Origin: Takakia lepidozioides
Taxonomy: Eukaryota > Streptophyta > Takakiopsida > Takakiales > Takakiaceae
Length of the DNA stretch: 64,000 nt
NCBI GenBank assembly: GCA_030704615.1
Contig: CM060732.1
Coordinates: 10,790,001 to 10,854,000, forward strand
Direction: 5' to 3'
A program made the position numbers and the translations under genes. The notes under the pieces were generated by a model. The model was given only the letters and a program-made list of their open reading frames with translations. It made no database searches and was not told the DNA's origin. Position 1 is the stretch's first letter, and every line of letters begins with the position of its first letter. This document shows positions 20,338 to 31,375 of this stretch, in pieces.

Positions 20338-23300
20338 CTAGGGGATCTCCATCTGTCGCCTCACAAGGTCTTCTACTCGTTCTAGTGTAACACGCTGTCG
20401 GCCGCCCCGTGGTTTCAACTGGAACTCAATGTCTGCAGCTTCAAAGTCCCCCTACATCAACCAGTGAAACACATCACTATGAGGATCACAACTGAAGATA
20501 TGTTGAGAAATATGGGTCCATGATATCAGTATAAGAACTTTTGAGGACAACTGCAATGGACAGGCCACCAGAAACACAATTTGAAAACCACCACCATAAC
20601 TTGTAGGCTTTATCATTTCAACAAATATGAATCTACCATAGTCTCCAGCTTTGATAGAAGCTAGAGTTTGACCATGTTCAATAGAACTTCACCTGTTTGA
20701 AGAAGCCTAGACTCAATATGAATTGGGATGATGTCTTAGGGTCAATTGCCAGGCATTTCGTTTCTCATGCAATTTAGCTGAGCAGTTATGGAATATATCA
20801 CTAATTGACTTTGGATAACTGTACATATACAGGTTTCATATGATACCAACTTCAGGACTTTTCATGTTTATCACGCACGGCTTTATAGGCAAAGCGCTTG
20901 CCACAGTCTGTGTGAGAGCAGACATATGGCTTCAGTTCCAGATGCACGGCCCTTATGTGCTGGTCCAGGTTGGATTTCTGATAAGCACCACCAACAAATC
21001 CCTATGCACTTTACATAAGAATCTCAGTCACCCTTTTGGGGATGCCTGCAGCAAAGATGACCTATACAGTAGGTCCCAGAAAGACCGAAAACAGTGTGAT
21101 TTAACGACATGTTAACCACAATAATCCAGTCCAAACTTAAGTGAGGTCATCTAAAAAACCTTTGAAAATGTGAGCAAGTAGCATTCCAAATGAATATTTG
21201 CTTACACACACTTTGGTGAAATCATTTACACATTCTTCTGCAAGTTCGGGTGATGCATGTCCTGCTGCTCAGGCTTGGTCTATGTTGTTTCCATTGGCTA
21301 TATCCAAAAAGAAGGTTCCATTGGCCAGGGATTCCAGTTGATGCTACTTTATCCACTTTCAAAGTCTTATTGTTGAGCCTGCATTCACTCTAAGGATCAG
21401 CCCTGCTCTGAATGCAAGGAACATCCATCTAGATGTACTTGCTCATGCACACAAGAGGCTCGTGCTGGTGCCACAGATTGGATAAGTCTTGCCCTTGAAC
21501 ATTTACAGAATGTTCTGAGAGCTTCTGGCAGGTGTTGGCACATTTCTACCTTCTTCATTAAAATCTTTTAATATTTTAATATTTAACCTAAAGATTCTCT
21601 TCAAAAGATCGCAAACCACCTATACATCACAATAAACAAGGGAGCACCATAAAACATACCATGGAGTAACTGAATATGCAGCCAGAGTAGGTGCATTGGA
21701 ACAAGGGCGGTTTCTCATCATGCTTAAAAAGGTGCTGCTTTAACTGGTTCTTCGACATGGATGCCCCACAGATGTCACATACTACACAGCTATGTGAAAC
21801 TCTTGTGTGAGCTCTCAATGTAGTGAGGCATTGAAATATCTCTCCACATCCAGGCTCCATACATGCTACTGCTTTGTACTCAATGGGCACCACTCCTGGT
21901 CACAATACAACCTGCACACTTAGCATAGTAACAAAGGCTATTCTGAAGTGATCACAATCCCTACAACGAACCTGCACAATTAGCAACATAACTAAGGCTA
22001 CTGTGCAGGGCAAACGGGTGAGTTCTGTAATAATAGCCTGTTCCTATCCAACAACAACTAAAAGGCCCTACAGTCCATTCGAACCATTTACTATTGGTAA
22101 GAGCTAAAAAGATTCCAATTTCAAGATCTTGAATCAGAGGCTCTCTCATTGTATGAGAGTTGTTCTGCAATCCCCTATGCCCCATAAGAAATAAGAGACT
22201 TTCAAAACCTTCAGTGGAGTTCCTCCTCTTGGTTCAGAAAAGCAATGTGTTTTAAAAACTGTAGTTGCAGGCCATGGTTGCATGCCCAATGTGTGTCAAA
22301 ATCTTGAAGACATCTGTTGCATTCATCTGTGACTATCACTAGTGTCAGAAGCATCACTTGTAACCCCATCTCCAATTGTACAGAGGTATTGCTCTAAAAT
22401 GGATACAAGTTAGCTGCAGATGATGTTCCAATCAGTTCTACAAAAACCATCATTGAAACAGTGTCAAAAACTACTGCACATTTGAGTAAGTGTACCTGTA
22501 TATTCCATCTAGAGACAGAACGTTGGCTGTAGATTTTTCAGTGGATGCAGCACCGGGACTTCCCAGGAGGTCACCCACCCCAGTACTATTCCGGCCCAAA
22601 GACGCTAAACTTCAGAGTTCTGATGGGATCTGGTGTAGTAGCCTTGGTATGACCGCATCACTCCCATCTACAAAGTGATCATTGAATGCAAACCTGAATA
22701 GTGATAGATGTACTTTGCATTGCAGAGGACTAAATGAAACCAAGTTTCAGTAATCCACTCCAATACAAAAGAAAGACTGGTCAGCTTTGGTCAAGAGAAC
22801 ATTTTCATTGCCTTATGGATGTTTGGGAATCAGAAGTACAAATAAGGCAAGCTGTCTGGTCTACCCACCCACAAAGAAAAAGAAAAGCAGATAAGAAGTA
22901 CCCTGATCTTGGACTGACTTAGCGAGGGAGACACTCCAAAGCTACTGCACCGATCTATATCTACAACTAGACGTGATCCAGCATGCGATTGAAAGATGGC
23001 GTCCTGCATGTAAATATCCATATCATGGCAAACGACTAATTGAGAAGGGTGAAACATTGTGATAAGGTCAAGAGTGAGCATCCACAGTACGATAAGGCAG
23101 GAGCCAGACTTAAAGTAAATGACTAGCAAAATGACTGACAGCTTACTATGGACATTCTCTTTGTGAGTCCGCAAGAGGGACGGATAGCGAAAGGTTTTGC
23201 CGCAGCCGGGCTCGCAACACTCTAGATTTCCGTCTGATGCTCGCCTTTTACGACCACCCCCTAGTCTCCATTTCTTGTGCGCCTTGAGGTGTCTCTGCAG

Positions 23301-23446
23301 GTTTGCCTTAATTGTGAATGAAATCTTGCAACCCTCTACTGGGCACAAGAAGATTTTCCCCTGATGGGTAAATAGGTGGCGGTTGAGGTGATCTTGCCGT
23401 TTGTATGCTCTGCACCGGCCATGGAGCATTCAAAGGGTCCCTGCAT
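20338..23446 (-). CDS. TFIIIA: Transcription factor IIIA (C2H2 zinc-finger), N-terminal part not resolved
   Basis: TFIIIA binds the internal control region of 5S rRNA genes and the 5S RNA itself. Recognisable minus-strand exons are 23446-23147, 21895-21660, 20977 to about 20852, and 20451-20338. Fingers include CRAYKRQDHLNRHLFTHQGK, FLCPVEGCKISF/ANLQRHLKAH, CEPGCGKTFRYPSLLRTHKE, CMEPGCGEIFQCLTTLRAH, CDICGASMSKNQLKQHLFKH and CSHTDCGKRFAYKAVRDKH. The C-terminal exon begins GDFEAADIEFQLKPRGGRQR, the plant TFIIIA signature. Junctions keep phase: CATA|GTAAGC to CCAG|GAGTGG, and CCATG|GTATGT to TATCAG|AAATCC. The 5S-like exon (22693-22496) lies in the first of these introns. Oddities are a 1-nt deletion in the first visible finger (about 23418) and a TGA after HEKS (20852-20854), with no good donor to the last exon. 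Finger 1 is missing; a weak remnant (NSLRHEKTHKF) may lie near 23930. The family is certain; functionality is doubtful. Confidence 0.9.
22496..22693 (-). promoter_or_regulatory. Poison exon of TFIIIA containing the plant 5S rRNA mimic (P5SM)
   Basis: The 120 nt from 22662 to 22543 (minus) align along their whole length with plant 5S rRNA. They include GATCCCATCAGAACTC, an A-box-like AGTTTAGCGTCTTTGGGC and GGGTGGGTGACCTCCTGGGA. The ends can pair (GATGC with GCATC). The element sits inside an exon with acceptor ATTCAG (or TTTGTAG) and donor ACAG|GTACAC at 22495. It lies between the finger exons, the position known for the P5SM regulatory exon of land-plant TFIIIA. Inclusion gives an early stop with either acceptor (TAG at 22668-22670, or a TGA inside the 5S part). 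Skipping restores the frame. In studied plants ribosomal protein L5 binds this mimic and promotes skipping, coupling TFIIIA output to 5S/L5 balance. No Pol III T-run terminator follows, arguing against a true 5S gene. Confidence 0.88.
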
Positions 23447-23719
23447 CTGAAATACTAAGTATAAACATTATATTTTCAAGGTTGCTGATGGAGCACTACA
23501 CCAAACAGCTGTCTGCACTTGAAAGACATAATATGAGAAATCACCACAACTCAGTACCTTCACAGCTTGCTCAATCCAAATCGGCGTCTGAAGGAGAATG
23601 CCAGTCGACTTGAAAAGAGATCTCTGGTGTCGGGAATATACATTTACGCCCTAAACCCTTGAAGGGGGAAGCGCCTCCCTACTTTAGATACGTAACAAAA
23701 AGGGTGGGGCGGCGCCTGT

Positions 23720-23728
23720 AAACCCTAA
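23720..23728 (+). promoter_or_regulatory. Telo-box (AAACCCTAA)
   Basis: A plant telo-box lies about 275 bp upstream of the first recognised TFIIIA exon. Such boxes are common in promoters of translation-machinery genes, which fits TFIIIA. It is a single short motif, so the evidence is weak. The surrounding 23,620-24,270 holds no clear gene. Confidence 0.35.
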
Positions 23729-24469
23729 TATCTGTCCAATGCGCTTCAACTTTTATATCCTTGTCGTTGAGCTCCGGAGGAGCATTTGGGTTCTGTATGA
23801 ACACTTTGGTCTTTACCATTTCACTGTTAAACGATGGGTGCTGGAGAGAACTTAGTACGCAGATCTATTAAGTTGGAAACCTCCAGCAGCAAACTCTTGG
23901 ACAATGCCAAACTTGTGGGTTTTTTCATGTCTCAAAGAATTCACAGCTGAATTGTTGAAGAGATGAAGGGAGTGAGAGGTTAGAACTGATCCTCATCGAT
24001 CACAATGCCGCCAGCTGCTCGACTTCACACGAGTGAACACAAAGACCATCAAATTGCAGCCTGCACTCAACCCCTGTTATTGGCCATTGTGGTCCATGTT
24101 CAAAGATCACACAGAGCCAGATGAAAATAACCTGCGATGAGTTCACCTCCCCAATGTGTGTCTCAATTTAGGGCTCAAACCCTCTCATGTGCTGCAGAAA
24201 TATTCAGAGCGGCAGACCCCAGAGATGGTGTCTGTGCCTTATGATATGCACTGTAAATGCGTGACTTCGACACTACTGTACACTAAGCAAACATACTGAG
24301 GTTGAAATACTAGGCCCGCGCACATGCACTTTTGCAAACTCCCGTTCGCCTGGCGAATTCGCCACTGGCGGGCCCCACGTCAAGGGAGCGGGGCGAAGGG
24401 CCGTACCCGGCACATGCAGCAAACGGTTGGTGGCCCTGTCGTTTTTTTCCCTTTTGGAGTTGGTTTTTA

Positions 24470-24489
24470 CCAGTGTTGGCCGGGCATGG
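24470..24489 (+). repeat. Left end of a possible outer DNA transposon (terminal inverted repeat)
   Basis: CCAGTGTTGGCCGGGCATGG here is matched on the other strand at 55351-55332 (CCAGTGTTGGTCGGGTACCG). The direct repeat TTTTTA flanks both outer sides (24464-24469 and 55352-55357). The giant hAT lies between, leaving about 1.95 kb of sequence belonging to this putative host element. The target-site length is unusual, so the call is tentative. Confidence 0.4.
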
Positions 24490-24507
24490 CATCTAGACAT
24501 GCATATC

Positions 24508-24650
24508 CGGCGGTTATTTGCCGGTTATACACATATCCATAACCGGAGCCCCCCAGGAACCGGTTATGGAAAAGAACTGGCAAAAGCCAGTGAGCTTCCT
24601 AACCGGTTCCATAACCGGCAAAGCTAGTGAGCTTCCTAACCGGCGAGTTT
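24508..24650. repeat. CCGGTTAT/AACCGG-rich subterminal repeats
   Basis: Repeated forms of CCGGTTAT, ATAACCGG and CTTCCTAACCGG occur in both orientations, for example at 24523-24560 and 24568-24645. Similar ACCGG words recur at 25733-25750 and 55170-55310, on the other side of the giant element. This fits subterminal repeats of the putative outer transposon. Confidence 0.45.
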
Positions 24651-25042
24651 GGGTAGCGTGTGAGCATGCTCATGTGAGCACAAGGGCATATTCCTCGAAT
24701 TTCCACGAAATTTCCACAGCGAAACGAACTTGGCAAAATTAAACATTATGCGAAACTAACACATGAAGAACAAGTAGCCCTTATACCTAATGAACATATT
24801 ACCCTATAGGCGTGGTTTTCTCCATAACAGGCGCGAGAGTGTGCATTGAGATTTCACCTCAAATTGTAGGTCCTCGCCCATAGCTAATTTCTCACAGGAA
24901 CAATCTGTACCAAATAGCCTGAGAAGAAATCACACTGAAGGATAACTTCGCACAGCGAAAGTTTGTACCAACCAGCCTGAATTGGATGTGGGATTGTTGG
25001 GTGATGGGATTTCGTATAGAAAGTTTCGACTCAAGCTATATC

Positions 25043-25545
25043 AGTAAGGGTTTCTCAATGCGAAACCCACCGTTGCATAGGTTTGTGCCCATATCACCAA
25101 GTCTTTCTCAAATACTAGTTAAGGGTTTCTCTATGCGAAACCCACCGTTGCATAGGTTTGTGCCCATATCACAAAATACCAGTAAGGGTTTCTCAATGCG
25201 AAACCCACCGTTGCATAGGTTTGTGGTCATATCACCAAGTAGCAGTAAGGGTTTCTCAATGTGAAACCCACTGCTGTATAGGTTTGTGTCCATATCACCA
25301 AGTACTAATAAGGGTTTCCCAATGCGAAACCCACTGCTGTATAGGTTTGTGTCCATATCACCAAGTACTAATAAGGGTTTCCCAATGCGAAACCCACTGC
25401 TGTATAGGTTTGTGCCCATGTCACCAAGTATTTCTCAAATATCAGTAAGGGTTTCTCAATGCGAAACCCACCGCTGCATAGGTTTGTGCCCATATCACCA
25501 AGTCTTTCTCAATGCGAAACTCATCGCTGCCATAAGTTTAAGTTA
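25043..25545. repeat. Tandem array of 63-bp and 74/75-bp units, about eight copies
   Basis: GGGTTTC repeats start at 25048, 25123, 25186, 25249, 25312, 25375 and 25449, plus a partial copy near 25503. Intervals are 75, 63, 63, 63, 63 and 74. The longer units carry an extra TTTCTCAAATA segment. Each unit contains CAATGCGAAACCCAC and CATAGGTTTGTGCCCATATC. Because 63 and 75 are multiples of three, long ORFs run through on both strands; these are artefacts of the repeat. The array lies within the putative outer DNA transposon. Confidence 0.9.
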
Positions 25546-26074
25546 GGGTTTCTTGCTACACTACTAAAGTTTCCGCCTCGCTGAATTGGTGCAGATGTAC
25601 CATATATATGCACCGATCATCTATACCCGCTTATGATTTTTTCCGTTTTGGAAACTATAACTCCAATGACCGAGGTTAAAAAAATATAAAACTCCCATGA
25701 CCGTGGGTTGTGCTCACGCGATACCAACCCCCCTAACCGGCTAGAGAACCGACATCATGATTGTAAGGGTGTTATACCCGGAGCAAGATCCGGAGCAAAT
25801 GTGGATGGCGTAGAGGCGGTTCTAGATAATACGGTGTAAGGGTTGGTGATGGTAGCTAAGAACATGACAATGGAGAGATCATGAGTGGAATGTTATGTCT
25901 TACTACTAACAATACGCTTACAATGGTTGGGGAGATTAGGTGTACAACATTGAGAATGTCGAAGTAGAGAGGAAATTAATTAGTTGGACATTTGGCTAAA
26001 ACAATAGTTGTAAGTTGTAAGCGTATTACATGGGCAGAGCTCCCAGCCTGAAGGCAGAGAGATAGATGACAGGT

Positions 26075-26082
26075 GTTGAAAT
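26075..26082 (+). repeat. Left 8-bp target-site duplication of the giant hAT (GTTGAAAT)
   Basis: GTTGAAAT directly precedes the left terminal inverted repeat and is repeated exactly at 55011-55018 directly after the right one. Eight bp is the target-site size of hAT transposons. Confidence 0.85.
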
Positions 26083-26106
26083 CCCGGTTATCAGCGTCAC
26101 GTCCAT

Positions 26107-26144
26107 CCGTCAGCGTCAGGTCACGTCAGACCTGACGCTGACGG
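26107..26144. repeat. Perfect 16-bp subterminal hairpin at the left end
   Basis: CCGTCAGCGTCAGGTC, a 6-nt loop (ACGTCA) and the exact reverse complement lie 24 bp inside the left terminus of the giant hAT. The right subterminal region (54954-54996) has related CACGTC/GACGTG words but a weaker hairpin. It is a likely transposase-binding or end-recognition structure (inference). Confidence 0.75.
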
Positions 26145-26234
26145 GACCTCCGTCACGTCAGGTTCGGGGAATATTCTGATAAAAATAGTATCAGGTAAAA
26201 TACTGCCACTTAAGCAGCCACGTCGCCGACACAG

Positions 26235-27390
26235 TGGCAGTGACAAATACATTTTGAAAATTAACAAAATGAACACGACCGCCAATTCGCTTTGTTTTTT
26301 CGAAATTAAAAAAGAAATAGCGACCGCCGTATTGACGGTCGCTTCAATTTTTATTTTTTTTAAAGCAAGATTGGCGGTCGCACTAGCGGTCGCCTTATTT
26401 TTCGAAATAGAAAAAGAAATAGCGACCGTCATATTGGCGGTCGCTTCAAATGTTTTTTTTTTCAAAGCAAGATCGGCGGTCGCACTGGCAGTCGCCTTAT
26501 TTTTTGAATTAAAAAAACAAATAGCGCCGCTTTGTTGGCGGTCGCTTCAATTTATTTTTAAAAAAAACAAGATTGGCAGTCGTATTGGCGGTCACCTAAT
26601 TTAGAAAAGAAAACAAGTGACTGCCGTATTGGCGGTCGCACTGTGGCAAATACATTTTTGAAAATTAACAAAATGAACACGACTGCCAATTATGGCGGTC
26701 ACTTTGTTTTTCGAAATTAAAAAAGAAATAGCGACCGTCGTATTGGCGGTCGCTTCAATTTTTATTTTTTTAAAAGCAAGATTGGCGGTCGCCTTATTTT
26801 TCGAAATAGAAAAATAGCGACCGCCATATTGGCGGTCGCTTCAAATGTTTTTTTTTAAAAGCAAGATTGGCGATCGCACTGGCGGTCGCCTTATTTTTCG
26901 AATTAAAAAAACAAATAGCGACCGCTATGCTGGCGGTCGCTTTCAATTTATTGTTTTAAAAAAACAAGATTGGCGATCGTATTGGCGGTCGCCTAATTTT
27001 AAAAAGAAAACAAGCGATTGCCGTATTGGCGGTCGTACGGTGGCAAATATATTTTTGAAAATTAACAAAATGAACACGACCGCCAATTATGGCGGTCGCT
27101 TTGTTTTTCGAAATTAAAAAAGAAATAGCGACCGCCGTATTGGCGGTCGCTTCAATTGTTTTTTTTAAAAGCAAGATTGGCGGTCGCACTGGCGGTCGCT
27201 TTATTTTTCGAATTAAAAAAAGAAATAGCGACCGCTATCTTGGCGGTCGCTTAAATTTAAAAATATACAAAATAGAAATGATCGCAATATTGCACAAAAT
27301 GAAAGGAAATAAAAGCGACCGCAGTAGTGGCGGTCGATTGTTTTTCATTAAAAAAAAAATACGGACCGTAGTATTAGTGGTCGCTTAATT
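26235..27390. repeat. Left hairpin array (GCGACCGCC-loop-GGCGGTCGC)
   Basis: About a dozen imperfect palindromes of the form GCGACCGCC-N5/6-GGCGGTCGC, mostly with a TATTGG-type centre, are spaced by 50-100 bp of AT-rich sequence. A higher-order unit of about 400 bp starts with GGCAAATACATTTTTGAAAA at 26235, 26642 and 27042. Short ORFs through the array are artefacts of repetition. The array ends just before the transposase promoter. Confidence 0.9.
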
Positions 27391-27494
27391 TCAAAATTAC
27401 AACAAATATGGTTGTACAGTCTTTTTTGGGTGGGCGCTATAGGTTCGTCATTTATTCATTTCACTTTCATTTCACTTTCATCCCTCTTGGATCA

Positions 27495-27502
27495 TATATA
27501 AA
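27495..27502 (+). promoter_or_regulatory. TATA box of the transposase gene (TATATAAA)
   Basis: TATATAAA is followed about 20 bp later by CTCCTCACTT, resembling the TATAA...TTCTCCCCTCACTT module seen three times in the middle hairpin array. It lies about 100 bp after the left array and 60 bp before the first ORF. Confidence 0.6.
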
Positions 27503-27560
27503 GGAGGAGGGTCACCAAGCTCCTCACTTCTTTTGGCGCAAACACTTGAGGTAGCTTTAG

Positions 27561-27764
27561 ATGTTCTCTTCCATTGAACGAGAGTGTAGCCAAGAGGAGG
27601 GTGCGCACCTTTTGTCGTTGTGGCTTCCACCAAAGCCACTTCAGCAGATTGTGTATAAGCTCAACACTACAACTCACATCGACCCACTTGGGTTGCTGAC
27701 ATGTGTAGAAGTGTTGGGCTATCGCATTGCACTCTACATTCACAACACGTTCATTTATAGGTGA
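27561..27764 (+). CDS. Small ORF upstream of the transposase, function unknown
   Basis: A 67-residue frame starts 60 bp after the TATA box and includes LWLPPKPLQQIVYKLN and LLTCVEVLGYRIALYIHN. It is not recognised. It may be the first exon of the transposase gene or a separate short leader protein. Confidence 0.4.
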   Translation: MFSSIERECSQEEGAHLLSLWLPPKPLQQIVYKLNTTTHIDPLGLLTCVEVLGYRIALYIHNTFIYR

Positions 27765-27812
27765 CTGTTTTTTGTTGCTTGCGTCGCTAGGTCACAGGGG
27801 AGTGGATATTGG

Positions 27813-30799
27813 GTGAAGATGATGGAGGAATGGAGCCCTTGGTATACGGCAATCCCGAACACTATCAGTGCCACTAGTAGTGTTGAGTACAACCTATGTG
27901 GATTAAAGCTTTCTTATCGTAAGGATCGGTTGCTCGCTCACCTCAGTTATAAAGGTGTGAAGAGCGCTGGGGTAAAAAACCATTTTGCCCAGTGTGGAGG
28001 CAATATTCCAATGTCTTTGGATCTGGACATGACCTCTGAGCAGAACACTCCATCTTCCCGTCAAGATGCCCTGATTAGTACCCATGGCGACTCTTGTGAG
28101 GCTTCGGGTGTCCTTGGATAAGTGGGTTGTGCCGGAGCAACACCTGCTTCAACACCTCTTTGTACCCCTACACTTCAATGGAGTAGAGGATTATGGCAGC
28201 AATCCATGCAAGAAAATCTTAACTTGTCTGCAAAAAGACAGTTGGATAAAAAATAGGAGCAGTTTTTCTTCAAGGCCAACATACCATTTAATGTGGCAAG
28301 ACTTCCGGCATTTGTTTCTGCTGTTAGAGCAACCTTGGAGTCCAGATCCACGTACGTGCCTCCGACTTATCACAATCTCCACACAGGATTGCTAGAAGAC
28401 GCCATGACCGAGCTTACCCAAAGGGTCAACGATAGGACGGGCGAGTGCATCAGAAAATATGGAAGCACTATATGTGCCGATGGTTGGAGTTCTGTCACAA
28501 ACATACCGTTATTCAATGTCATGCTCATATGTCCAGCTGGGGAACAATTCTTGGGATCGGTCGACACTAGCGGCGAGAAGAAATATGGACGTTATCAATG
28601 CCAACTATTGACGGACTTCATCGAACAGGTCGGAAGTATAGAATCGTGCAAATATGCACAGACAATGCCGCTAACATGATAAACACTGCAGACATGTTGT
28701 TGGCACATTATCCCCATATGTACTATCAAGGTTGTGCTGCTCATATCTTTGACCTCCTTTTGGAAGATTGGGGAAAAGAACAGTGGGTGAAACAACTTGT
28801 CAAGCGAGCGAAGATTGTTGTGTCGTTCATCTACACACACCACATCCCTTTGGCAATATATAGGAGACTTCAACCCAAATACAGCTTCCGCAATCCAGAC
28901 GAAACTCGTTTTGCCACTAACTTCTTGATGGTGGATCGATTGGTGACGGTGAAAAGCAGTCTGGAGCACACCATCATCGATCCTCAATAGGATGCGTACA
29001 CACGGACATTGCGGGACTCCAGAAAAACCAAGTCATTGGGCAAAAGTCGAAAAGTTTGAAATAGCATTCGCAGCGATGATTTCTGGAAGAAATGTGAAAA
29101 CTTTGTTTATATGGTTGAGCCGGTGTTAATCGTCTTGTGGGAGTTTGATGGAAAGTAACTAGTAATGGGCAAGGCATGGTTACTAATGCAAAATCTTGAT
29201 AAGCACGTCCAATCCTTGAGGCATCCTCCCTTCCCTTCTTTTTGGAACCTGAACTTGCGACAGTGCTGAGGATGCATTTTACGACCGTCGGTCGATGGTT
29301 TCAACGGACTTGCATTATGCGGGGGTTTTGCTCAATCCATTCTTGCTCAACAATACCATGCTCCGAGACGACGCTGATGCCAAGGCCGGCCGAGTGCGAG
29401 TGCTCATACGACTGGCTCCGCCGAACCATGCAGAGAGAGCTATATCCGAGTACCAATGCTTCTCAAATCGCTGCGACCATTTTGAGGACATGTCGGATCC
29501 AAAAGAGCTCAATATGCTGCCACATGAATGGTGGGGTCTGATTGGAGCTGGAGCAGGAACATTGGCTCCCATTGCGAAGCGTATTCTTGCTCAAGTGTGC
29601 TCTGCCTCATCTTGCGAACGCAATTGGAGCAGTTACTCATTTGTTCACAACAAGATTCGCAAACAGGTTTGAATCCCGCGAGGGCTGACAAATTGGTGTA
29701 TGTGTATACCAATTGCCGACTGCTACGTGAGATGTCAGCGAATGATACTGCAACATGGTATGAGAGGAATTTGCATTCCGAAGACTCTGCTTCTGAGGCT
29801 AATTCGATGAGTGACGATACAGAGCCTCAGAGAGAATCATTTCAGAGGGAATCATCTGCCTCCGATAGTGAAGATGGATCCGATGATGCTCCCTCCCGAA
29901 AATGCGTATGACCCGTTTACATTCACAGATGATGATGTTTATATCCAGCCGACCTTTGATGACCTTCTTGAAGAAGTGCGTATCGCAGATGAAGGTGAAG
30001 CTGCAATTGTGTCATCCCCAGAACATGGTCCTCAAAATGAAGTTGGGATCGACCCTCGCCCCCCACTACACGCTAAAGCCACCGGTAGTGCCCCAATGAA
30101 GCTTAGGGGTGATGTACTGCCAGGACCGATCGACGTACGCAACCCTATTCATACAAATGATGGTGTCAAACCCATTGTACAGTCGACGGGACGAGATCAT
30201 GCCTCACCGATACGACCAGCTCCACCACAATGCCAAAACCGATCCAGCTCCCCATCAACACAGCGGGCATTAAGGAGCAACAAGGTTGATCTGTTTTCCA
30301 CACGCATGCATCATTCTGCTGCATTGAACCGGGCGGAAGTTGAAGCCTTGGATGATGACAACTTGCTACTACAATTCCACCTTAACCAACGTGTTGCGCA
30401 GCAGACCCGTGGTTCCTCACAGGCCGGACCATCTAATGTCGGTCCATCTCGGGCAGTCCCCCCTCCGGTACCTCCTTCGAGACCACCTTCGATTGCGTCC
30501 CAAGTCCATAAACGACAGAGAACAGTCCAACATTTTGTAAGCGATCGGCCCACAAACAGACCAGATACCGTGGATGATATTCAAGACCGGAGCGGGAGTC
30601 GACCTCAGATAGAACTAAATGTGGTTCGAGGTCGCTTGCAGATTCAAGGCCTGGACATATGAGGTCGGATAGGGAGGATGATTCCAGCACTGATCATGGC
30701 AACGGTGGTGAAGTTGAGGGTGACCCGGATTTTCAACCCATCGGAGCATTAGGATTAGGATCTTCTTCATCCCGCCGTCGAAGCAGTAGAAGGAATTGA
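27813..30799 (+). pseudogene. hAT transposase (BED finger, DUF659, hAT_C), with frame breaks
   Basis: hAT transposases excise and insert DNA with a DDE RNase-H-like domain. In order: a BED-like region (27813-28121; RLLAHLSYKGVKSAGVKNHF); DUF659/catalytic core (about 28200-28990) with ICADGWSS (first Asp), ICTDNAANM (second Asp) and HYPHMYYQGCAAHIFDLLL; then the C-terminal dimerisation domain (about 29295-29672) with WWGLIGAGAGTLAPIAKRIL and SCERNWSSYSFVHNKIR (catalytic Glu). All three catalytic residues are visible. A long acidic, Pro/Ser-rich tail follows (29811-30662, then to a stop at 30797-30799). Lesions include an in-frame TAG at 28254-28256 and frame changes near 28130, 28635, 29160 and 29670. 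An AATAAA signal is at 30926. This copy is inactive but is the likely source of mobility for the giant element. Confidence 0.85.
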
Positions 30800-31109
30800 A
30801 GCAAAACAGCTGTAGGCATGCATCAGCACTTTTTAGTGGACATGTTTATATTTCTATACTGAAGTAATACCAATGTGATCATTGTCACTATGAGTATTTG
30901 TATTGTTGTTGTGTATGTGTTGGAAAATAAAAGATGTTGCTCATGTGTATACCAGCCAAAATGTCGGCCAAAGGCACCGTCACTTGCTCATGTTTGTGTT
31001 CGGTGATTTGCTTGTGGAATTGAGAACAATTGTGCTATGCTACCAACTGTGCATTCATTTTTATTTAAATTGAGCGACCGCCAAGGTGGCGGTCGCTTCT
31101 ACGAAGTGT

Positions 31110-31185
31110 GACCTACGCATGGAGCGAGGAATGAGGCGGGGGGAGGGGGGCATATAAGCACCGGGACATTCTCCCCTCACTTCGC
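31110..31185 (+). promoter_or_regulatory. Promoter-like module, copy 1 (CATATAAG...TTCTCCCCTCACTT)
   Basis: GGAGCGAGGAATGAGG and a G-rich run precede CATATAAGC (31151), and then ATTCTCCCCTCACTT. The module recurs at 31290-31375 with the same order of parts. Copy 1 is followed by another hairpin rather than an ORF, so it may be a duplicated, orphaned promoter. Confidence 0.6.
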
Positions 31186-31289
31186 TTGAAGTTTTTTTTT
31201 TTTTTTAATAAATGCAGTGACCGCCATTTGTGGCAGTCCTTTTTTTTTTTCTTAAACGGAACGACCGCCATGGTGGCGGTCGCTTCTAC

Positions 31290-31375
31290 GAGGTCGGCCT
31301 GCGCGTGGAGCGAGGAATGAGGGGGGGGAGGGGGGGGGGGGGCATATAAGCCCCCAATCATTCTCCCCTCATTTC
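31290..31375 (+). promoter_or_regulatory. Promoter-like module, copy 2
   Basis: This is a near copy of 31110-31185: GGAGCGAGGAATGAGG, a long G run, CATATAAGC (31343) and ATTCTCCCCTCATTT. It is followed by hairpins, not directly by an ORF. Confidence 0.6.

Noticed and set aside
22543-22662. Stand-alone functional 5S rRNA gene
   Set aside because: It is a single copy inside a TFIIIA intron, with splice sites around it, no T-run terminator downstream and several changes from 5S rRNA. The 5S-mimic exon explains strand, place and sequence better.
25108-25448. Repeat-containing proteins of about 100 residues on both strands
   Set aside because: They are by-products of a 63-bp tandem repeat, with no start context or other coding support.
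25043-25545. CRISPR-like repeat array
   Set aside because: The units are contiguous with no unique spacers, and the DNA is plant nuclear.
26254-27388. ORFs across the left hairpin array
   Set aside because: They are composed of translated hairpin units and spacers and occur on both strands.
27762-27793. 32-nt intron between the small ORF and the transposase
   Set aside because: GT...AG borders exist but the distance is far below the functional minimum for plant introns.
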